Positions 47,243 to 55,823 of a DNA stretch of 64,000 bases are shown in pieces; the stretch's first letter is position 1; each line of letters opens with the position of its first letter. Origin of the DNA: Streptomyces mutabilis (lineage in GTDB: Bacteria; Actinomycetota; Actinomycetes; Streptomycetales; Streptomycetaceae). The notes under the pieces are model-generated. The model was given only the letters and a program-made list of their open reading frames with translations, was not told the DNA's origin and ran no database searches. Both the position numbers and the translations under genes were made by a program. Location: positions 1 through 64,000 of the forward strand of contig NZ_BMTT01000015.1 of the NCBI RefSeq assembly GCF_014649815.1, read 5' to 3'.

Positions 47243-48829
47243 GTGGATCAGTTGGGCCTGTTGTTCATGCTGCTGCTCGGGGCCCTGCTGAGCGTCCCGG
47301 TCGGCGCCCGCCTCGGGCTGCCGGCGCCGGTGCTGATGACGGTCCTCGGCATCGTCCTGGCGCTGCTCGACTTCGTGCCCAACGTCGACATCCCGCCCGA
47401 GCTCATCCTGCCCGCGCTGCTGCCGCCGCTGCTCTACGCGGCCGTACGGCGCACGTCCTGGCGGCAGTTCGCGGCCAACAAGCGGCCGATCTTCCTGCTC
47501 GCCGTGGCGCTGGTCTTCGTCACCATGGCCTGTGTCGCCGCGGTGGCCCACGCGATCGTGCCCGGCCTGCCCATCGCCGCCGCCTTCGCGCTGGGCGCGC
47601 TGGTGGCGCCGCCCGACCCGGTCGCGGCGACCGCAGTCGCCGGTCAGCTGGGGCTGCCGCGCCGACTGGTGTCGATCCTGGAGGGCGAAGGGCTGTTCAA
47701 CGACGTGACGGCCATCGTCCTGTACCACGTGGCCATCGCCGCCGCGGTCGGCGGCACCTTCTCCCCGTGGCGGGCGGGGCTCGACCTGGTGCTGTCCGCC
47801 GTCGTCGCCGTCGCGGTCGGCCTCGCACTGGGCTGGGCCACCAACAAGCTGATGAGCGTGCTGGGCGATGCCACGCTGCAGATCGGCATGACGCTGCTGG
47901 TGCCGTACGTGGCCTACGTGCTGGCCGAGGAGCTGCACGGCTCCGGGGTGCTGGCGGTGCTCACCACCGCGATGTTCCTCGCCGAGTACGCCTTCGACGC
48001 CGACGACGTGATGACCCGGCTGGCCGGGCACACCGTGTGGGACGTCGTCGACACGCTCGTCACCGGCGTCGCCTTCGGACTGGTGGGCCTGGAACTGCAC
48101 AACGCGATCCGGACGGCCTCCGGACGCTGGACCGAACTGCTCGGCTGGTCCGCGGTCGTCGTGGCCGTGGTGATCCTCGTACGGCTGCTGTGGCTGCTGC
48201 CGGCCACCTGGCTGACCCAGCGGCTGCACGCCAGACAGGACAAGGACGAGGACATCCCCACCTCCTGGCGGGAGACCGTCGTCATGTGGTGGTCGGGCAT
48301 GCGGGGCGTCGCCTCGGTCGCGCTGGCGCTGGCGATCCCGCTGGAGACGGAGGACGGGTCCGCCTTCCCTCACCGCGAGGAGATCGTCTTCATCGCCTTC
48401 GGCGTCATCATGGTCACCCTGCTGCTCCAGGGCCTGACGTTGCCGTGGCTGGTGAGCCGGCTCGGGGTGCGCGCGGACACCGAACGGGAGAAGCAGTACG
48501 AGAAGGAACTGGCCGTGCGGGCGGCCAAGGCGGCCAAGCAGCGCCTCAGGGAGATCGAGTCGGTCGAGGAACTGCCGGAAGAACTGTCCGAGCAGATGTT
48601 GCGGCGAGCGTTCGACATCGGGCTGCGGATCAGTCCGGACGTCGGCGACGAGGAGCGGCGCGAGGCCCAGGAGCAGCGGGCCCGCCGGGTGAAGCGGATC
48701 CGCCGCATCCACAGCGAGATGCTCAGCGCCGCCCGCCACGAGGTGCTGGCCGCCCGCAGCGAACCCGGCGCGGACCCGGAGATCGTCGACCGCGTCCTGC
48801 GCCACCTGGACGTGCGCAGCATGCGGTGA
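47243..48829 (+). CDS. Na+/H+ antiporter (CPA1 family)
   Basis: A 528-residue membrane protein of the CPA1/NhaP-type monovalent cation:proton antiporters. It has about 12 hydrophobic helices. ALVAPPDPVAATAV (ion-binding Asp in helix 5), EGEGLFNDVTAIVLY (conserved EGxxLFND) and TVVMWWSGMRGVASVALALAIP are diagnostic. The C-terminal 120 residues are a charged cytoplasmic domain with coiled-coil character. I chose the GTG with GGAG at 8-bp spacing over an in-frame GTG 6 bp upstream. It is convergent with the MscS gene. Confidence 0.93.
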   Translation: MDQLGLLFMLLLGALLSVPVGARLGLPAPVLMTVLGIVLALLDFVPNVDIPPELILPALLPPLLYAAVRRTSWRQFAANKRPIFLLAVALVFVTMACVAAVAHAIVPGLPIAAAFALGALVAPPDPVAATAVAGQLGLPRRLVSILEGEGLFNDVTAIVLYHVAIAAAVGGTFSPWRAGLDLVLSAVVAVAVGLALGWATNKLMSVLGDATLQIGMTLLVPYVAYVLAEELHGSGVLAVLTTAMFLAEYAFDADDVMTRLAGHTVWDVVDTLVTGVAFGLVGLELHNAIRTASGRWTELLGWSAVVVAVVILVRLLWLLPATWLTQRLHARQDKDEDIPTSWRETVVMWWSGMRGVASVALALAIPLETEDGSAFPHREEIVFIAFGVIMVTLLLQGLTLPWLVSRLGVRADTEREKQYEKELAVRAAKAAKQRLREIESVEELPEELSEQMLRRAFDIGLRISPDVGDEERREAQEQRARRVKRIRRIHSEMLSAARHEVLAARSEPGADPEIVDRVLRHLDVRSMR

Positions 48830-48842
48830 GGCCGGTCCTCAC

Positions 48843-48865
48843 GCCCGGCTCCGCGAGCGCCGGGC
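48843..48865 (+). terminator. Hairpin after the antiporter gene
   Basis: GCCCGGC (48843-48849) and GCCGGGC (48859-48865) pair with a 9-nt loop, 14 bp after the stop codon. Modest stem without a T-run. Confidence 0.4.
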
Positions 48866-48889
48866 CGGGCACGGCCCGTGCTGTCCGTT

Positions 48890-48944
48890 CGGGCGTGGTC
48901 CGTCGGTCCGGGCGTGGTCCGTCGGCCGGGCGGGGTCCGTGCCG
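48890..48944. repeat. Three imperfect 18-bp tandem repeats
   Basis: Three copies of CGGGCGTGGTCCGTCGG-like units, the last one degenerate, lie in the convergent gap between the antiporter and MscS genes. Non-coding. Confidence 0.65.
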
Positions 48945-48948
48945 GTAG

Positions 48949-50073
48949 TCACAGGCTTTTCGCCGGCTGTTCCGGGAAGCGGCGGGTGCCGCCGTCGGGG
49001 GAGCGGCGGGGGCGGCTGACCCCGTCGGGGGACGGGCGCAGGGCGGCGTCGGCCGTGTTGACGCGGGGCAGGGCGTAGGGATGCTCGTCGGCGAGCCAGC
49101 GGAGCATCCCCTCGCGCACCGTGACCCGGACCGTCCAGATGTCGTCCGCGTCCTTCGCGGTCACCAGGGCCCGCACCTGCATGGTGTTCGGGGTGGTGTC
49201 CGTGACGGTCAGGTTGTAGTCGCGGCCGTCCCAGGCAGGGCACTCGCGCAGGATGTCGCGCAGCCGCTCGCGCATCAGGTCCAGCGGTGCCGAGTGGTCG
49301 AGGTGCCAGAAGACGGTGCCGGTCATCTGCGGGGTGCCGCGCGACCAGTTCTCGAACGGCTTGGACGTGAAGTACGACACCGGCATGGTGATCCGGCGCT
49401 CGTCCCAGGTGCGCACGGTCAGGAACGTGAGCGTGATCTCCTCGACGGTGCCCCACTCCCCGTCCACCACCACGGTGTCGCCCATGCGCACCATGTCGCC
49501 GAAGGCGATCTGGAACCCGGCGAACATGTTGCTGAGCGTGGACTGCGCGGCCACACCGGCGACGATGCCGAGGATTCCGGCCGAGGCCAGCAGCGAGGCC
49601 CCCGCCGCGCGCATCGCCGGGAACGTCAGCAGCATCGCCGACACGGCGACCACGGCGACGACCGCCGTGACCACGCGCATGATCAGCGACACCTGGGTCC
49701 GTACCCGCCGCACCCGGGCGGGGTTGCGCTGGGCGTGGGCGTGGGCGTAGCGGGAGTAGGACGTCTCGACGACCGCGGCGGCGATACGGGTCACCAGCCA
49801 GGCCACCGAGCCGATCAGCAGCAGCGTCAGCACCCGGCCGACCGCCGACCGGTGGTCCGGGAACACCTGCGCCTCGACGTACGACCCTCTCAGCAGCGCG
49901 GCGCACAGCATGACCTGGTACGGGATGCGGGCACGGCGCAGCAGCCCCCACAGGGGCGTCTCGGGATGCCGCGCGTCGGCCTTGCGCAGCAGCAGGTCGG
50001 TGGCCCATCCGATGACGAGGGTCAGCAGGATCGAGCCGCCGACCACGGTCAGCGGGCGGAGTATCGTCTCCAT
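48949..50073 (-). CDS. MscS-family small-conductance mechanosensitive channel
   Basis: A 374-residue MscS-type channel. Transmembrane helices run from about 5-25, 50-70, 84-110 and 125-150. The pore-lining helix and beta domain are ASLLASAGILGIVAGVAAQS and FAGFQIAFGDMVRMGDTVVV, with the GEWGTVEEITLTFLTVRTW core. The C-terminus has a Pro/Arg-rich tail. It would release osmolytes on hypo-osmotic shock. The ATG start METILRPLTVV is used. Confidence 0.92.
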   Translation of the reverse strand: METILRPLTVVGGSILLTLVIGWATDLLLRKADARHPETPLWGLLRRARIPYQVMLCAALLRGSYVEAQVFPDHRSAVGRVLTLLLIGSVAWLVTRIAAAVVETSYSRYAHAHAQRNPARVRRVRTQVSLIMRVVTAVVAVVAVSAMLLTFPAMRAAGASLLASAGILGIVAGVAAQSTLSNMFAGFQIAFGDMVRMGDTVVVDGEWGTVEEITLTFLTVRTWDERRITMPVSYFTSKPFENWSRGTPQMTGTVFWHLDHSAPLDLMRERLRDILRECPAWDGRDYNLTVTDTTPNTMQVRALVTAKDADDIWTVRVTVREGMLRWLADEHPYALPRVNTADAALRPSPDGVSRPRRSPDGGTRRFPEQPAKSL

Positions 50074-50178
50074 CCCTCGAACGTAACCGGACCCGCCGTG
50101 CGGTGAACCTGTGACTTCCGTCCCGCCCCGGGTATCGCCGCCGACCGCGTTGTCACACCCGGCTGGCACCATGGCCTC

Positions 50179-50787
50179 ATGAACATCGTGCTCTTTCACT
50201 CGACCCTCGGCCCGAGGCCCGCGGTGCGGCAGGCCGCCGACCGGCTGCGCGACGCCGGGCACCAGGTGTGGAACCCGGACCTCTTCGAGGGCCGTACCTT
50301 CGACACGGTCGAGGAGGGCATGGCCCACCAGGACGGGATCGGCAGGGAGGAGCTGTTGAAGCGGGCGGTGCTGGCCGCCGCGCCCTATTCCGAACGGGGA
50401 CTGGTGTACGCGGGCTTCTCGCTCGGCGCCTCCATCGCCCAGACCCTCGCCCTCGGCGACCACCGGGCCCGCGGACTGCTCCTCCTGCACGGCACCTCGG
50501 ACATCGCGGCCAACGCCTCGGTCGACGACCTCCCGGTCCAACTGCACGTCGCCGAGCCGGACGCCTTCGAGACGGACGACTGGCTCAGCGCCTGGTACCT
50601 CCGGATGGGCCGCATCGGCGCCGACGTCGAGGTGCACCGGTACGCCGGGGCCGGACACCTCTACACCGACCCCGACCTGCCGGACTACGACGCGGAGGCT
50701 GCCGAGGCCACCTGGCGGGTGGCGCTCGGCTTCCTCGACTCGCTCCAGGAGACCCAGGGGGCCGACGAGCCTCAGACGGGCGAGTAG
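50179..50787 (+). CDS. Dienelactone hydrolase-family protein
   Basis: A 202-residue alpha/beta hydrolase. The N-terminus [22 protein letters not shown] and the active-site region [19 protein letters not shown] contain G-F-S-L-G, where the nucleophile position is serine rather than the cysteine of true dienelactone hydrolases. The histidine is in [14 protein letters not shown], and the acid is in [14 protein letters not shown]. It is probably an esterase or hydrolase of unknown substrate. Its 3' end overlaps the convergent phoD gene by 16 bp. Confidence 0.88.
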   Translation: MNIVLFHSTLGPRPAVRQAADRLRDAGHQVWNPDLFEGRTFDTVEEGMAHQDGIGREELLKRAVLAAAPYSERGLVYAGFSLGASIAQTLALGDHRARGLLLLHGTSDIAANASVDDLPVQLHVAEPDAFETDDWLSAWYLRMGRIGADVEVHRYAGAGHLYTDPDLPDYDAEAAEATWRVALGFLDSLQETQGADEPQTGE

Positions 50788-52457
50788 ACCCGCTCCACGC
50801 GCTGCGTGCCGCTGCGCGTGCGGTAAGAACGGGCCCACTTCGAGGTGGCGTCCGGGTCGGTGCGGTCGGAGAGGACGTAGTAGTCCATCTGCGTCCGGTC
50901 GGCGGTGACGTCCAGCACGCCGTAGCCGTGCCGGTCGGTGTCGACCCAGTGGACGTGCCGGTTCGCGGCCCTGATGAGCGGCGCCGCGATCGCCGAGACC
51001 GTGCCCTCGGGGACCTTCACGATGTCGTCGAGGTTGTCCGAGGTCACCGAGGTGACCACGAACTCCGTGGCGGCCGAGGCGGACAGCGGGTACGTGGCGG
51101 CGTTGTGCGGCACGTCGTTGGCCCAGGCCATGTGGATGTCGCCGGTCAGGAAGACCGTGTTGCGGACGGCGTTCGCGCGCAGGTGGGCGAGAAGTTCTCG
51201 GCGGTCGTCGGTGTAGCCGTCCCACTGGTCGGTGTTGAGGGCGAGTCCGCCCTTGGGCAGCCCCAGCAGCTCGGCCAGCGGCCTCAGCAGCTCGGCGGGG
51301 ATGGAGCCGATGGCGAACGGCGAGATCATCACCGAGTTCCCCACCAGCCGCCAGGTGGTGTCGGAGGAGGCGAGGCCCGACTTCAGCCAGTCCATCTGTG
51401 CCCGCCCGGTCAGGGTGCGGTCCGGGTCGTCGACCTCGCCGTTGCCGAGCGCCACCTGCTGGGAGCGGAAGGAGCGCAGATCCAGCAGCGACAGGTCGGC
51501 CAGCTTGCCGAAGCGCAGCCGGCGGTAGGTGGTCCCGGCGATCGCCGGACGGACCGGCATCCACTCGAAGTACGCCTGCTTGGCGGCGGCCTGACGCACC
51601 GCCCAGGCGCCCTCGGCGCCCTCGGTGTGGTTCTCGGCGCCTCCCGACCAGGTGTCGTTGGCTATCTCGTGGTCGTCCCATATCGCCACGACCGGCGCGG
51701 TGGCGTGCAGCGTCTGGAGGTCGGGGTCGGTCCTGTAACGGCCGTGCCGGACGCGGTAGTCGGCGAGCGTGAGGATCTCGTGGGCGGGCGCGTGCGGACG
51801 TACGACGGTGTCGCGGGTGCCGTACTCGCCGGTGCCGTACTCGTAGATGTAGTCGCCCAGGTGCAGCCAGGCGTCCAGGTCGCCGCGGGCCGCGAGGTGC
51901 CGGTACGCGGAGAAGTGGCCGGCCTCCCAGTTGGCGCAGGAGACCACGCCGAAGCGCAGGCCCGCCACGGCGGCGTCGGCGGCGGGGGCCGTACGCGTGC
52001 GGGCGGCGGGGGAGTCGGCGGGACCGGCGGAGAAGCGGAACCAGTAGTCCGTGGCGGGCGCCAGGCCCCGGACGTCGGCCTTGACGGTGTGGTCGGAGGC
52101 GGCCGTCGCGGTGACGGACCCCTTGGCGACGATGTTCGTGAACTCCTCGTCCGTGGCGACGACCCAGCTCACCTCGGTGTCGGGTCCGGTTCCCGAGCCC
52201 GGCACGGCCTCGGGCGTCGGGGTCACCCTGGTCCACAGCAGGACGCCGTCGGGCAGCGGATCACCGGAGGCGACTCCGTGCAGGAAGGCGGGGACGGCGC
52301 CGGCTGCGGCGGCCGGCAGCGCGGCGGCGAGCGGGGCGGCCAGAACGGCGCCGGCCGCCGCGGCCTTGACGACCGAACGGCGGCTGGGTGAACGGGCGCC
52401 CGTGAGTTCGGCGGACGACGGGACGGGGGTCTCGGATGATCTGTGTCGACTGGTCAC
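50772..52457 (-). CDS. phoD: PhoD-family alkaline phosphatase/phosphodiesterase
   Basis: A 561-residue secreted protein with a twin-arginine signal ([20 protein letters not shown], about 26-45) and a PhoD N-terminal beta domain followed by the metallophosphatase domain. Metal-site motifs [23 protein letters not shown] and [10 protein letters not shown] are present. PhoD uses calcium and iron and is usually PhoP-controlled under phosphate starvation, but I do not see an obvious PHO box in the short upstream sequence. The 3' end overlaps the convergent hydrolase gene. Confidence 0.92.
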   Translation of the reverse strand: MTSRHRSSETPVPSSAELTGARSPSRRSVVKAAAAGAVLAAPLAAALPAAAAGAVPAFLHGVASGDPLPDGVLLWTRVTPTPEAVPGSGTGPDTEVSWVVATDEEFTNIVAKGSVTATAASDHTVKADVRGLAPATDYWFRFSAGPADSPAARTRTAPAADAAVAGLRFGVVSCANWEAGHFSAYRHLAARGDLDAWLHLGDYIYEYGTGEYGTRDTVVRPHAPAHEILTLADYRVRHGRYRTDPDLQTLHATAPVVAIWDDHEIANDTWSGGAENHTEGAEGAWAVRQAAAKQAYFEWMPVRPAIAGTTYRRLRFGKLADLSLLDLRSFRSQQVALGNGEVDDPDRTLTGRAQMDWLKSGLASSDTTWRLVGNSVMISPFAIGSIPAELLRPLAELLGLPKGGLALNTDQWDGYTDDRRELLAHLRANAVRNTVFLTGDIHMAWANDVPHNAATYPLSASAATEFVVTSVTSDNLDDIVKVPEGTVSAIAAPLIRAANRHVHWVDTDRHGYGVLDVTADRTQMDYYVLSDRTDPDATSKWARSYRTRSGTQRVERVYSPV

Positions 52458-52545
52458 GGCCGATCAGGTTACTGATCGGTATGGGCGCGAGCGGGCGAAC
52501 TCGTAAAGTTCGCCCGCTCGTTCACCTGTGTACGGCTGGTGCCTA

Positions 52546-53346
52546 CTACTTCGTGACGCCCGCGTCCTTGAGCGCCTTCTGCCAGTCGGCGTCCGTGCTC
52601 GGGGTCTCGATCACCTTGTCGTTGATCTTGACGGTCGGGGTCGACTGGACGTCCTCCGCCTTCTGGAAGGCGTCGCCCATCTTCATCGCCCAGGCGTCGT
52701 AGGTGCCCTTCTCCACGGCGTCCTGGAACTCCTTGTTGTCCTTCAGGGAGTCGACGCTGTTGGCGACCTTGATCAGGTAGTCGTCCTTGGCGAACTCGTC
52801 GGTCGACTCCGACGGGTGGTACTCGGATGAGTACAGCGCGGTCTTGTAGTCGATGAAGGCTTCGGGGGAGACGTTCAGCGCGGCGCCGAGGGCGCTGAGG
52901 GCGTTCTTGGAGCCCTCGCCGCCGAGGTTGCCGTCGAGGAAGGTACCGATGGTGAAGGAGAGCTTGTAGGTGCCGTCCTCCATGCCCTTGTTGACGGCCT
53001 CGCCGATGGTCTGCTCGAAGTTGGCGCAGCCCGGGCAGCGCGGGTCCTCGTAGAGGTGGACGACGTGGTCGCTCTTGGACTCGCCGAGGGTGACCGTGGT
53101 GCCGTTCTTGCCGGAGGTGTTGGCCGGGGCCACTACCTTGGCGTCGGCGGCCTTCTCCCACTTCGAGGGCTGGTTGCTCTGGACGACGGCGTAGCTGATG
53201 CCGCCGGCCACCGCCAGCACGCCGACGATCGAGCAGGCCACGATGATCTGCCGCTTGACCTTGTCGCGCTTGGCCTGACGCTCGCGCTCCAGGCGCAGCC
53301 GCTCACGGGCCGCCGACTTGGCCGCCTGACTGTTCCGCTTGCTCAT
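52546..53346 (-). CDS. Membrane-anchored DsbA-like thiol-disulfide protein
   Basis: A 266-residue protein. The N-terminus is highly charged and cytoplasmic (MSKRNSQAAKSAARERLRLE), then one transmembrane helix (about 33-55) and an extracytoplasmic thioredoxin-fold domain. The CxxC is C104-PG-C107 (EDPRCPGCANFEQ), a DsbA-like pair. STPTVKIN after the helical insertion is the cis-proline loop. It probably oxidises or isomerises disulfides of secreted proteins. The ATG start has GGAGAAAT upstream. It follows a membrane protein gene in the same direction. Confidence 0.9.
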   Translation of the reverse strand: MSKRNSQAAKSAARERLRLERERQAKRDKVKRQIIVACSIVGVLAVAGGISYAVVQSNQPSKWEKAADAKVVAPANTSGKNGTTVTLGESKSDHVVHLYEDPRCPGCANFEQTIGEAVNKGMEDGTYKLSFTIGTFLDGNLGGEGSKNALSALGAALNVSPEAFIDYKTALYSSEYHPSESTDEFAKDDYLIKVANSVDSLKDNKEFQDAVEKGTYDAWAMKMGDAFQKAEDVQSTPTVKINDKVIETPSTDADWQKALKDAGVTK

Positions 53347-53443
53347 GGTGATGATTTCTCCGGGGACGCGCACACGGTCGGTGTGCGGAATACGTACGGG
53401 GGACTGCCGGTGCTCGGTCACGTGTCCCGCGAAGGCGCGCGGG

Positions 53444-54151
53444 TCACACGAGAGCGACCGGGCACGGCGGTCCGCGCCGTCCCTGGGAGTGCGTGAGGAT
53501 CGCCTCACGGGCGCCGGTGGTCCGGTGGGCCGAGACCGTCGGGCGGCGCACCGTCGGGGCCCGGCGCGCGCTCACCGCCGCGACGGCGAGCAGCAGCGGC
53601 CGGAAGGTGGTCGCGGCCACCGCGCTCAGCAACTGGGCCAGGGCGCGCTCGCCGCGCCGCAGCCAGGCCGCCGCCAGCAGCCCGATGCCGACGTGCGCGC
53701 CGAGCAGCAGCCAGGCGGTCCGGGGGTCGGCGTCGGCGAGCACGGTCGCCAGCCGGTCGGTCTCGGCGCCGGTGACCCTGCTCAGCGGGGCGGCGACCCC
53801 GGCGTGGACGCCGGTCCCGTCGCCGCACAGCACGTCGAAGCCGACCGAACGCAGCGGGCCCGCGACCGGCCCGCCCGCCCTGCCGTAGCAGACGTGCTGG
53901 CCGGTGGTGAAGACCGTGTCGGCGGCCAGCTCCAGCGGGATCAGCAGGGCGGCGATACGGCCGAAGCCGCGTTCGCGTCGCCCGGCCAGGGCGTACGCGA
54001 TCAGGAACACGGCGGCGGCGACGGCCGCCACCGTGGGCAGCGGCAGAGGAACCCCGGACAGCAGCACGTGCGACGCGGTGCTGAGCGTCACGACGAGTGC
54101 CGTGAACAGCGCCGCGCGTACGGCTCTGAGTGGGGTTCCGGATATGTCCAT
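53444..54151 (-). CDS. Membrane protein of unknown function
   Basis: A 235-residue integral membrane protein with four to five hydrophobic segments, including AALFTALVVTLSTASHVLL, LPTVAAVAAAVFLIAYALA, TAWLLLGAHVGIGLLAAAW and RPLLLAVAAVSA. Residues about 91-118 between segments have HVCYG and VLCGDG, two cysteines that may face outward. The start MDISGTPLRAV is chosen; an ATG seven codons upstream is possible. It lies immediately upstream of the DsbA-like gene, with a 97-bp gap. No family was recognised. Confidence 0.8.
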   Translation of the reverse strand: MDISGTPLRAVRAALFTALVVTLSTASHVLLSGVPLPLPTVAAVAAAVFLIAYALAGRRERGFGRIAALLIPLELAADTVFTTGQHVCYGRAGGPVAGPLRSVGFDVLCGDGTGVHAGVAAPLSRVTGAETDRLATVLADADPRTAWLLLGAHVGIGLLAAAWLRRGERALAQLLSAVAATTFRPLLLAVAAVSARRAPTVRRPTVSAHRTTGAREAILTHSQGRRGPPCPVALV

Positions 54152-54237
54152 AGCGAGACAAGAGTGTGTCACGGGGTCCGGTAAGAGACCCCTAAAGGGT
54201 TCCTGTGAGAAAGCCGACGGTTACCGAACCGGAATGG

Positions 54238-55578
54238 TCACAGCCCCGGGATCCGGCCGTTGCGGAAGAGGTCCACGAAAGTCTGGTGGTCGGCGCGCGC
54301 GCGTGCGCCGTACCGGTGCGCGAAGTCGACCAGCAGGGGCGCGAAGCCCTCCTCGTCGGCCGCGATCGCCGCGTCGATGGCCCGTTCCGTGGAGAACGGC
54401 ACCAGGGACTCACCGGACTGGTCGTCCGCCGCCGCGTGCATGGCGGCCGTGGCCCGGCCCAGGTCGGCGACGACCTCGGCGATCTCCTCCGGGTCGTCGA
54501 TGTCGCCCCAGTCCAGGTCGACGGCGTACGGCGAGACCTCGGCGACCAGCTGGCCCGAGCCGTCCAGCTCGGTCCAGCCCAGCCACGGGTCGGCGTGCGC
54601 CTGGAGGGCGCGCTGGGAGATCACCGTGCGGTGGCCCTCGTGCTGGAAGTAGTCCTGGATGGCCCGGTCGGTGATGTGGCGGGAGACCGCCGGGGTCTGG
54701 GCCTGCTTGATGTAGATCACGACGTCGTTCTCCAGGGCGTCGCTGTTGCCCTCCAGGAGGATGTTGTACGAGGGCAGGCCGGCCGATCCGATGCCGATGC
54801 CGCGGCGTCCGACGACGTCCTTGACGCGGTAGGAGTCGGGGCGGGCCAGGGAGGACTCCGGGAGGGTCTCCAGGTAGCCGTCGAAGGCCGCCAGCACCTT
54901 GTAGCGGGTGGCGGCGTCCAGCTCGATGGAGCCGCCGCCCGGGGCGAAGCGGCGCTCGAAGTCTCGGATCTCGGTCATCGACTCCAGGAGACCGAACCGG
55001 GTCAGGGAGCGGGCGACGCGCAGGGCGCCGAGCAGCGGCCCGTCGGCGGTGTCCAGGGTGAAGGGCGGCACCTCGTCGCTCTTGGCGCCGGTGGCCAGGG
55101 CGTGGATGCGCTCGCGGTACGCGCCCGCGTACACCCGGACCAGCTCGGAGATCTGCTCGTCGCTGAGCGCCTTCGCGTACCCGATCAGCGCGACGGAGGC
55201 GGCGAAGCGCTTGAGGTCCCAGGTGAAGGGGCCGACGTAGGCCTCGTCGAAGTCGTTGACGTTGAAGATCAGGCGGCCGGTGGAGTCCATGTAGGTGCCG
55301 AAGTTCTCCGCGTGCAGGTCGCCGTGGATCCACACCCGGGAGGTCCGGTCGTCCAGGTACGGGCCGCCGGTCTTCGAGCCGAACTCCTGGTCCTCGGTCA
55401 AATCGTGGTAAAAGAGGCAAGCGGTGCCGCGGTAGAACGCGAAGGCCGAGGCCGCCATTTTCCGGAATTTCACGCGGAACGCTGCTGGATCCGCGGCCAG
55501 CAGCGTGCCGAAGGCGGCGTCGAAGACGGCGAGGATCTCCTCGCCGCGGTGCTCCTCGTTGAGCTGCGGGTCCGACAT
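54238..55578 (-). CDS. DUF2252 family protein
   Basis: A 446-residue protein of the DUF2252 family with kinase-like motifs. The N-terminal half has RVWIHGDLHAENFGTYMD (HGDxHxxN, the catalytic loop of aminoglycoside phosphotransferase-like folds), and FNVNDFDEAYVGPFTWDLKR provides the DFD-type metal segment. The C-terminal half has VGRRGIGIGSAGLPSYNILL, a glycine-rich region. Substrates are unknown. The ATG start has AGGAGG upstream. It is divergent from dnaE. Confidence 0.88.
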   Translation of the reverse strand: MSDPQLNEEHRGEEILAVFDAAFGTLLAADPAAFRVKFRKMAASAFAFYRGTACLFYHDLTEDQEFGSKTGGPYLDDRTSRVWIHGDLHAENFGTYMDSTGRLIFNVNDFDEAYVGPFTWDLKRFAASVALIGYAKALSDEQISELVRVYAGAYRERIHALATGAKSDEVPPFTLDTADGPLLGALRVARSLTRFGLLESMTEIRDFERRFAPGGGSIELDAATRYKVLAAFDGYLETLPESSLARPDSYRVKDVVGRRGIGIGSAGLPSYNILLEGNSDALENDVVIYIKQAQTPAVSRHITDRAIQDYFQHEGHRTVISQRALQAHADPWLGWTELDGSGQLVAEVSPYAVDLDWGDIDDPEEIAEVVADLGRATAAMHAAADDQSGESLVPFSTERAIDAAIAADEEGFAPLLVDFAHRYGARARADHQTFVDLFRNGRIPGL

Positions 55579-55823
55579 GCCTGGTGCCTCCTGGTGCGGA
55601 TGGTGCTGTGACCGGTGGAGCGGATCTCCACTCGGGTCAACGTTCGAACGGGTGCGGGAGTGCCCGCGCCCGGGGACCGCGCCCGACACGGGACCCGCCC
55701 CCCGAAGGTACGCGGGGAAGCCCTCGGAGTGTCAGTGGCGAGGCATAGACTTCGACGCTGACCCCCGGACTGTCCGCGACCCGCCGCCAGCCCGTCACCG
55801 AGAGTTCTCCCAGGAGGCCGAAC

